Assembly: GCF_017942085.1 (NCBI RefSeq)
Contig: NZ_JAGKSP010000003.1
Coordinates: 186,001 to 250,000 of the forward strand
DNA from: Paenibacillus lignilyticus
GTDB lineage: Bacteria; Bacillota; Bacilli; Paenibacillales; Paenibacillaceae
Length of the DNA stretch: 64,000 nucleotides
Direction: 5' to 3'
Shown here: one piece after another, positions 59,206 to 64,000 of the stretch
Position numbering within the stretch: position 1 is the stretch's first letter
Layout of the letters: each line of letters opens with the position of its first letter
Notes under the pieces: generated by a model
What the model was told of the DNA's origin: nothing
Seen by the model: the letters and a program-made list of their open reading frames with translations, nothing else
The model's database searches: none
Made by a program: the position numbers and the translations under genes

Positions 59206-61083
59206 TTAATTCGATACTTCGAACTCGTAAAGGATCGGCGTGTTAGTTCCGCCCGTGTAATAAATGCGCGCTTTCGTCCCTGTCACGCCGGGGAATGTCG
59301 CAACTGTCGGTGCGCCGGTGCCGCTGATCGACGTGCCGGTATATGCCGTCGCCCAGCTCGAACCGTTCCAGTACTCGATCCGGTAGCCGGATGTGCGGCT
59401 GCCAAACTCCGACAGCACTACTCGGTTGAATGTCGTGCTCGCGCCGAAATTCACTTCCACCCATTGTCCGTTATAGGCGGAGCCGAGAGCCGCCTGCCAG
59501 TTGGTGGCGAGATTACCGTCGAAGGCTTTGCTTGCCGTTTGAACCGCATCCCAATTGGAGGAGCTGGCATAGGTTTTGCCGGCTGCGAGATTGACGTATT
59601 GACGGCTGATCTCAAACTCGTAAAGGATCGGAGTGTAGGTGCCCCCGGTGTAGTAGATTCTTGCCTTTGTGCCCTGTACGGTTGGGAAAGTCACCGTCGT
59701 TGGCGATGCCGTGCTTCCAATGGTTGTGCCGGTATAAGCGGTTGTCCAGCTCGAACCATTCCAGTATTCGATCCGATAACCCGTTGTGCGGCTGCCGTAT
59801 TCCGCCAGCTTCACTTGATTGAAGCGTGTGTTTGCGCCGAAGTCCACTTGCACCCACTGTCCGCTGTAACTCGAACCTGATGCAGCTTGCCAGTTCGTCA
59901 CGTTGTTGCTATCGAACGCCTTGGCTGCCGTTTGGCTTGCGTCCCAGTTGGAGGAACTGCTGTAAGCCTCTCGGTCCAACGCTAGATTCGCCGGATTCGC
60001 GGACGGTTTCAGCACATTCTTAATCGCGTCGAGACGCTCCGTTCCGTCGAACAGCGTCGGTGCGATCCAGCCGCCTTCGTCGTATTCGTTCCACGCGTAC
60101 ATAATGACCGCGTTTGCTTCGGCGGTCGACGAGTTGCTGCCGACCCAATAAAGCGCATTCGTGAGGTTCGCAGCAATTTCGGAAGGCGCTGCAGTTTGGA
60201 CCCAGTCGTTCGGTCCGACCGACGTCCAGCTTACGGGATTATCATACCGTGGACGTGTGTCCATACCCGTCGTCACCCACGGAATGACCTTCTTCCCAGT
60301 CGCCTTGTGGTTGTTCCAGTTAGCTTCGTCTTGTGCTGCAAGGCCGGAGTAAGCGCCACCGCCACCCATCCACGTGATATAAGCACTGATCGCATCTGCT
60401 CCGATCGAGGTCGCCGCGCTCGAAGCCCCGGAAGAGTTGTCGGACATGACGACGACGTACGGATTTGCCAGTCCAAGAGCAGTCGCCTTATTTCGAATCG
60501 ATGTGATATCCGCAGCACTATAGCCACCTGTTCCGCCAAAAATATACAGCAGCGGCCGACCACCCATCACCTTCTGGTAATTGCTTTCTTGAAATTTACT
60601 CACCAGCCAGTCGAATTTCGTGGACGGCAGGCTCCCTGTTCCGAGGATGTAGGTGTATTTCACATCGCTTTTATGGGTGCTGGAATCGTATAAATTCCGT
60701 GCTGTATCCATGCCGCTGCCATCCGGATAAAAGCAGAACGCCCAATAATCGATGCCGGCATATTTAGCGAAGGCGATATCCTGGTCCATGAGGCTCTGAG
60801 TCAATTGCCGCGCTTGAACGGAATTCGTACCCGTCTCTACCCCAAAGTACGGCAGCCGAAAATGGTACTTATTCGGTCCGAGCGTCTGCTCGACCTGCAA
60901 ACCGACCTGAGGCGCACCGACACCATCGGTATTCAGCGTACCTACCCAAGCATCCCAACGAATGGCGCCTACCAGGGTATGATTGGGGTTAGCCGCATAA
61001 CCATGAGGCGCTTTAACCTGCAGCAACCCTACGGCTACCGACAATATTAAGGCGATCGAAGCCAACCATTTGAAAAATCGCAT
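59206..61083 (-). CDS. Secreted GH99/WbsX-like glycosidase with two F5/8C domains
   Basis: A 625-residue exported protein. Signal peptide WLASIALILSVAVGLLQ then GYA|A. Residues about 40-365 form a GH99/GH71-like (WbsX-type) barrel: GAIRWDAWVGT, DQDIAFAKYAGIDYWAFCFY, YVVVMSDNSSG and VIMYAWNEYDEGGWIAPTLF. Two tandem, near-identical F5/8C-type domains end the protein (NLALDREAYSSSSNWDASQT and NLAAGKTYASSSNWDAVQTA). AGAGGATGTGCAGGAC precedes ATG 61083. A cre-like site lies about 110 bases upstream. GH99-type enzymes act on mannan or related glycans; exact substrate unknown. Confidence 0.82.
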   Translation of the reverse strand: MRFFKWLASIALILSVAVGLLQVKAPHGYAANPNHTLVGAIRWDAWVGTLNTDGVGAPQVGLQVEQTLGPNKYHFRLPYFGVETGTNSVQARQLTQSLMDQDIAFAKYAGIDYWAFCFYPDGSGMDTARNLYDSSTHKSDVKYTYILGTGSLPSTKFDWLVSKFQESNYQKVMGGRPLLYIFGGTGGYSAADITSIRNKATALGLANPYVVVMSDNSSGASSAATSIGADAISAYITWMGGGGAYSGLAAQDEANWNNHKATGKKVIPWVTTGMDTRPRYDNPVSWTSVGPNDWVQTAAPSEIAANLTNALYWVGSNSSTAEANAVIMYAWNEYDEGGWIAPTLFDGTERLDAIKNVLKPSANPANLALDREAYSSSSNWDASQTAAKAFDSNNVTNWQAASGSSYSGQWVQVDFGANTRFNQVKLAEYGSRTTGYRIEYWNGSSWTTAYTGTTIGSTASPTTVTFPTVQGTKARIYYTGGTYTPILYEFEISRQYVNLAAGKTYASSSNWDAVQTASKAFDGNLATNWQAALGSAYNGQWVEVNFGASTTFNRVVLSEFGSRTSGYRIEYWNGSSWATAYTGTSISGTGAPTVATFPGVTGTKARIYYTGGTNTPILYEFEVSN

Positions 61084-61188
61084 GTCCTGCACATCCTCTC
61101 ACTTAGTGGCGTTCTGATAAGGTGAAGCCAGCGATTACAATCAAATCCCCCTTCCTGTCCTGCGTCGTTCCTTGCACACGCACTGAGA

Positions 61189-61202
61189 GTATAGCGCTTT
61201 CA
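61189..61202 (-). promoter_or_regulatory. cre-like site upstream of the GH99-like gene
   Basis: TGAAAGCGCTATAC on the minus strand fits TGWAANCGNTNWCA at 12 of 14 positions, with the last two exchanged. Confidence 0.4.
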
Positions 61203-61278
61203 TTTCAAAAAATGGATTGCCCGGCTTTACTATTTTGATGTTCCTTTTTACTGTTTGCTCGCGGCGCGATAGGGATGA

Positions 61279-61309
61279 GAAAAGGCAACCGAATAATATC
61301 GGTTGCCTC
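61279..61309 (-). terminator. Terminator of the kinase-acetyltransferase unit
   Basis: AGGCAACCGA (61283-61292) and TCGGTTGCCT (61299-61308) form a perfect stem; TTTTC follows on the minus strand. Confidence 0.75.
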
Positions 61310-61371
61310 GTTTAACTTGGCCTATCTATCCCTACTGTAGTTGAATTCTTACTGCTCTTGCTTTCCTCACC

Positions 61372-61992
61372 TCAAGGCTGACTGACTTCACGTTGCATTC
61401 GCACCAAAGGTCCACCCGGTGAGTCGGCGAAGCCGATTACAACGAATCCCGCCGATTCGTAAAATGCCTTTGCTAGATTGGCGGAAACCTCAATTCGCAT
61501 ACCGCGTTGCGCTATAACTGCGATCAACGCACTGGCTACGCCTTGACGCATCCAATCAGGATCAGTGAACAGATCCTCAAGTTCGAGGAAGTCGTCTACC
61601 GGACGCGCCGTTGCAAAGCCTACGATACGCCCGTCAACAACTGCGACATCAGCGAATGGCAGCAATGCTTCGTCCCACACAAGCCATTCGGGATTGGCAG
61701 CAATCAGATCATGGTCGGCCTCGTTCGTCAGCGAAGATCGACGATAGACATCCCGAATCAAGTCCACGTCTTCAACAGCCGCATTCCGAATAATGAGGTT
61801 AGTCATTGCTGGTCGCGATACCGGCGGTTCCTTGTCAAACGGATGAATCCAATCTGCCTCTCGCCGGAGATTATCGATTCTTTCTCGAATCAAATCTGCG
61901 AAATGACTCTTCCCCTCTCCATCAACTATGGTTTTCTCTAAGGCTTTAATCTCGATTGAAATGATGAGTCGCTTAAGCTGTGACATGTTCAT
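61372..61992 (-). CDS. GNAT acetyltransferase with N-terminal extension
   Basis: A 206-residue protein. The GNAT domain starts near residue 63 (MTNLIIRNAAVEDVDLIRDV) and has the acetyl-CoA loop DPDWMRQGVASALIAVIAQR and final AKAFYESAGFVVIGF. The first 60 residues are an extra helical, charged part (HFADLIRERIDNLRREADWI). The start overlaps the stop of the upstream kinase as ATGA, so the long form is probably real. Coupled to a spectinomycin-phosphotransferase-like gene; together they may be a small modification cassette, but this is inference. Confidence 0.82.
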   Translation of the reverse strand: MNMSQLKRLIISIEIKALEKTIVDGEGKSHFADLIRERIDNLRREADWIHPFDKEPPVSRPAMTNLIIRNAAVEDVDLIRDVYRRSSLTNEADHDLIAANPEWLVWDEALLPFADVAVVDGRIVGFATARPVDDFLELEDLFTDPDWMRQGVASALIAVIAQRGMRIEVSANLAKAFYESAGFVVIGFADSPGGPLVRMQREVSQP

Positions 61993-63053
61993 TGTATTCC
62001 GCCGCTCCTCCTCCGAAGATTAGTTTCCACTTCCCTAACCATAGGCTCAATACGATCCCAACGATTCATGCAGTGATAAAGAATCATCTCCAGATCGTTC
62101 TCGTTCTGAGCGTCTTCGGTGTTTCGAAATAAAATATTCATGAGCCAATTGGTTAAATTCCGAAGATGGTGGCGGTAGGAGTAAAATCGCAATAAATCCG
62201 GATTTATGGCCACTGATTTGCCTACATGTTTCTCATAAGCGGAGAAGAAAACATCGAACTCTTCCCCGATGTAACCAATCAAATCGAATTCTATCGGCGC
62301 CATAATTGCGGATTCCCAATCTATAACATACAACGCATGGCCATTACGAATTAGATTGCCACCCCAAACATCCCCGTGACACAACTTGAACTCATGGGTT
62401 TCCGACATTGCCGCCAAACGAAGTTTACGAACGAGATTCAATAGGACAAGAATTTGCTCTTTCTTGGGCAAAACATGCTCACGCAGCGCTTGTTTACTGG
62501 GATTGTCAAAGGTCAGCGTGCTTTCGAGCAACGAAATACACTTTTCAAGATTACGGTCAAATGAAATATCGTAGGTCTCTGCCATAACCGTAGTCTGGTC
62601 TATAGATGGAGTAATCAAATGAATGGCTGCTATGGATGCGGCAATGCCTTCAATAATATCTTCGGAGAAAGGGTATGCCTCTGCCAATGATTCCCCTTGA
62701 ATATAATTAAATAATACGAGCGTAATCTCATTGCATGTTGTTGAAAAATCGCCGCTCCGATTCTTAATGGGATAGGTGATGTTTTGAAGAAGCCGTTGAT
62801 GAAACAAGTTCCATGTTAATGGTAAGTAATAGTGAAAACGTTCCATGCTCATTCTTTGTCTGTCATTGTTAAGATCGAATAATTTCAGATAATAACGTTC
62901 TTCATTGCTGCAATTCACCCAGTAAGAGTAAGCGGAATCCCCCATAGGAATGAAGTGAATGCTTTCGACTTGTATCCCGTACTCTTTATCAAGCGTCGCT
63001 GCGAGTACACGATCTTCGATGTGATAGTTTACTTCCAGACAAATCGCTCCCAA
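61989..63053 (-). CDS. APH-family phosphotransferase, APH(9)-like
   Basis: A 354-residue kinase of the aminoglycoside/choline kinase fold. The catalytic loop is HGDVWGGN (226-233) and the metal site IDWES (244-248), in an order very like APH(9)-type spectinomycin phosphotransferases (CHGD...GN...YVIDWE...AP.E.DL). The N-terminus DKEYGIQVESIHFIPMGDSA and YYLKLF also fit. The start is uncertain: TTG 63053 or a later rare codon after GGGAG. Whether it inactivates a drug or phosphorylates a metabolite is unknown. Coupled to the GNAT gene downstream. Confidence 0.8.
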   Translation of the reverse strand: MGAICLEVNYHIEDRVLAATLDKEYGIQVESIHFIPMGDSAYSYWVNCSNEERYYLKLFDLNNDRQRMSMERFHYYLPLTWNLFHQRLLQNITYPIKNRSGDFSTTCNEITLVLFNYIQGESLAEAYPFSEDIIEGIAASIAAIHLITPSIDQTTVMAETYDISFDRNLEKCISLLESTLTFDNPSKQALREHVLPKKEQILVLLNLVRKLRLAAMSETHEFKLCHGDVWGGNLIRNGHALYVIDWESAIMAPIEFDLIGYIGEEFDVFFSAYEKHVGKSVAINPDLLRFYSYRHHLRNLTNWLMNILFRNTEDAQNENDLEMILYHCMNRWDRIEPMVREVETNLRRRSGGIQ

Positions 63054-63160
63054 CGTTAATTTACAATTGCATATCCGTAAAGTTTAATGACATTAACCTT
63101 CGATCCTAGCTAATTAAAATGGTATAATTAGGAACTCACACTCTGGTAGGAGGAGAATTC

Positions 63161-63529
63161 ATGAAAATATCAGGCGTTATCCCGCAGCTGCGTACGATGA
63201 ATCTTGAAAGCTCCATACAGTTTTATACGACGCAATTAGGCTTGGAACTCGCATTTCGCTACGAAGACTTCTATGCAGGCATTCGTGCAGGCAACCAGAT
63301 CTTTCACCTCAAGTTTGTCTGTGAACAGGATCCTTCTATCCCTTATACCCGCGACGGTGACCATTTCACGATCTACCTGCAAACGGAAGATGCCGCTGCC
63401 TTGGCCGAGGAACTCAAGGCTCGAGGGGTCATGTTGACTAAGGATGTGCATGAGACGGATTGGAGTACTAAGGAGTTCATCATCGAGGACGATCAGGGAC
63501 ACACGATTTACTTTGGCGAAGCGCTATAG
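63161..63529 (+). CDS. VOC family protein (glyoxalase/bleomycin-resistance fold)
   Basis: A 122-residue VOC domain with two beta-alpha-beta-beta-beta halves: VIPQLRTMNLESSIQFYTTQ then LGLELAF, and HFTIYLQTEDAAALAEELKA with the closing EFIIEDDQGHTIYFGEA. The penultimate Glu/His pattern of glyoxalase metal sites is only partly present. AGGAGGAGAATTC precedes the ATG. Monocistronic; it may bind a small toxic molecule or act as an enzyme. Confidence 0.85.
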   Translation: MKISGVIPQLRTMNLESSIQFYTTQLGLELAFRYEDFYAGIRAGNQIFHLKFVCEQDPSIPYTRDGDHFTIYLQTEDAAALAEELKARGVMLTKDVHETDWSTKEFIIEDDQGHTIYFGEAL

Positions 63530-63550
63530 GTTCAGAGAGTCAACGACTCT

Positions 63551-63913
63551 TCACTGCATCGCTGCAATCATAATGAATGCGCCGAAAATCACGCCCCATA
63601 CACCCAGCAGCGAACTTATCAAAATTGGTAACCATTTGACTCGTCTGAATGTGATATACATCATCATGAACAGCGGATAGCATACAATCAATTTCATCAT
63701 CAAGAAGATGATCGACATAATGACATCATTTTTCAGAAACATGGATAAAAGGCCCATAGTAATTAACCCCGTTAATCCTACCACAAAGCCAATGTACTCT
63801 TCTAAATAGGTATTGAAATTATCATTAAAATCAAATAGAAGCGCGGCTACCGCAGGGGGAACAAACACAATTAAATACGGTATGATCAAATAGTGACAGA
63901 AACCCCTTTTCAA
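63551..63913 (-). CDS. Small membrane protein of unknown function
   Basis: A 120-residue protein with four hydrophobic segments (YLIIPYLIVFVPPAVAALLF, VVGLTGLITMGLLSMF, IIFLMMKLIVCYPLFMMM, ILISSLLGVWGVIFGAFIMI). The frame opens at 63955, within a terminator hairpin, but AAGGAGG is eight bases before TTG 63913, so the shorter start is chosen. No family recognised. Confidence 0.7.
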   Translation of the reverse strand: MKRGFCHYLIIPYLIVFVPPAVAALLFDFNDNFNTYLEEYIGFVVGLTGLITMGLLSMFLKNDVIMSIIFLMMKLIVCYPLFMMMYITFRRVKWLPILISSLLGVWGVIFGAFIMIAAMQ

Positions 63914-63942
63914 TCGAGTTTCCTCCTTAAGGCAACAACTAT

Positions 63943-63984
63943 AAACGGCAGCCAATCACAATGATTGCTGCCGTTTTGTTTTTT
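63943..63984 (+). terminator. Rho-independent terminator
   Basis: AAACGGCAG and CTGCCGTTT form the outer stem and CAATCA/TGATTG the inner one (one bulged C), followed by TTTTGTTTTTT on the plus strand. Confidence 0.8.
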
Positions 63985-64000
63985 AACACCGGACATACTT

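Noticed and set aside
1..64000. Search for CRISPR arrays, prophage, insertion sequences, tRNA/rRNA genes and large biosynthetic clusters
   Set aside because: I saw no regular repeat-spacer array, transposase, integrase, phage structural gene, tRNA-like fold or multi-enzyme synthase in any frame.

Overview
The window reads as a chromosomal segment of a spore-forming Gram-positive bacterium of the Paenibacillaceae (Paenibacillus- or Cohnella-like). The grounds are a complete GerA-type germinant receptor operon (30.5-34.2 kb), a YjcZ-type sporulation peptide (20.8 kb), strong AGGAGG ribosome sites with many TTG/GTG starts, VanW and 'copper amine oxidase N-terminal' stalk-domain secreted proteins, large modular secreted glycanases, and mid-range GC. 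This is inference from gene content. I see no rRNA, tRNA, CRISPR array, insertion sequence, prophage or plasmid-type gene.

Layout. 0-5.6 kb: tail of a 6-phosphogluconolactonase, a GNAT-rpiA-membrane protein operon, a repeat-rich low-complexity protein, a monothiol thioredoxin-like protein, and two tandem ohr genes under a TetR regulator whose operator is repeated in front of both units. 5.7-9.3 kb: five-gene glycan operon (two small LSm-like proteins, GT2, GT4, pyruvyltransferase), probably for a surface or spore-coat polymer. 9.5-16.2 kb: acetyltransferase, a possible ART-like protein with a membrane neighbour, a TehA-type anion channel with a LysR regulator, a hygromycin-B-phosphotransferase homologue, and an SDR. 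16.6-20.5 kb: VanW plus a secreted Cys/His protein, then a YeiL-like Crp/Fnr regulator between two small DMT transporters. 20.7-28.7 kb: YjcZ peptide, DHFR-like reductase, an intact enolase-superfamily enzyme and an internally deleted one, two membrane proteins of unknown role, and a ROK-MFS-phospholipase D run. 28.9-37.3 kb: divergent SDR/TetR, the ger operon, AHSA1 protein, and a MarR-MFS operon. 37.3-46.8 kb: two divergent giant secreted carbohydrate-active proteins (a beta-helix enzyme and a GH81 endo-1,3-beta-glucanase with six F5/8C and four DUF1533 modules). 46.8-64 kb: a UvrA-like ABC protein, ArsR-AHSA1 pair, stalk-domain protein, sugar isomerase, TetR-regulated heterodimeric ABC exporter, an archaeal-type riboflavin kinase (DUF120) operon, a GH99-like secreted enzyme, a spectinomycin-phosphotransferase-like gene and small accessory genes.

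How the genes fit. Many loci are self-contained regulator-plus-target pairs, several with palindromes readable in the DNA: TetR-ohr, LysR-tehA, YeiL-DMT, MarR-MFS, TetR-ABC. The three secreted carbohydrate-active genes each have a sequence resembling a catabolite-responsive (cre) element upstream, which suggests common sugar control. I did not find one clearly new multi-gene system. The best candidates for novelty are the 47-residue-repeat protein at 2.7-3.5 kb, the LSm-pair glycan operon, the possible ART-like protein with its membrane partner at 10.3-11.9 kb, the RibK-led membrane operon at 58 kb, and the alternating architecture of the GH81 protein.
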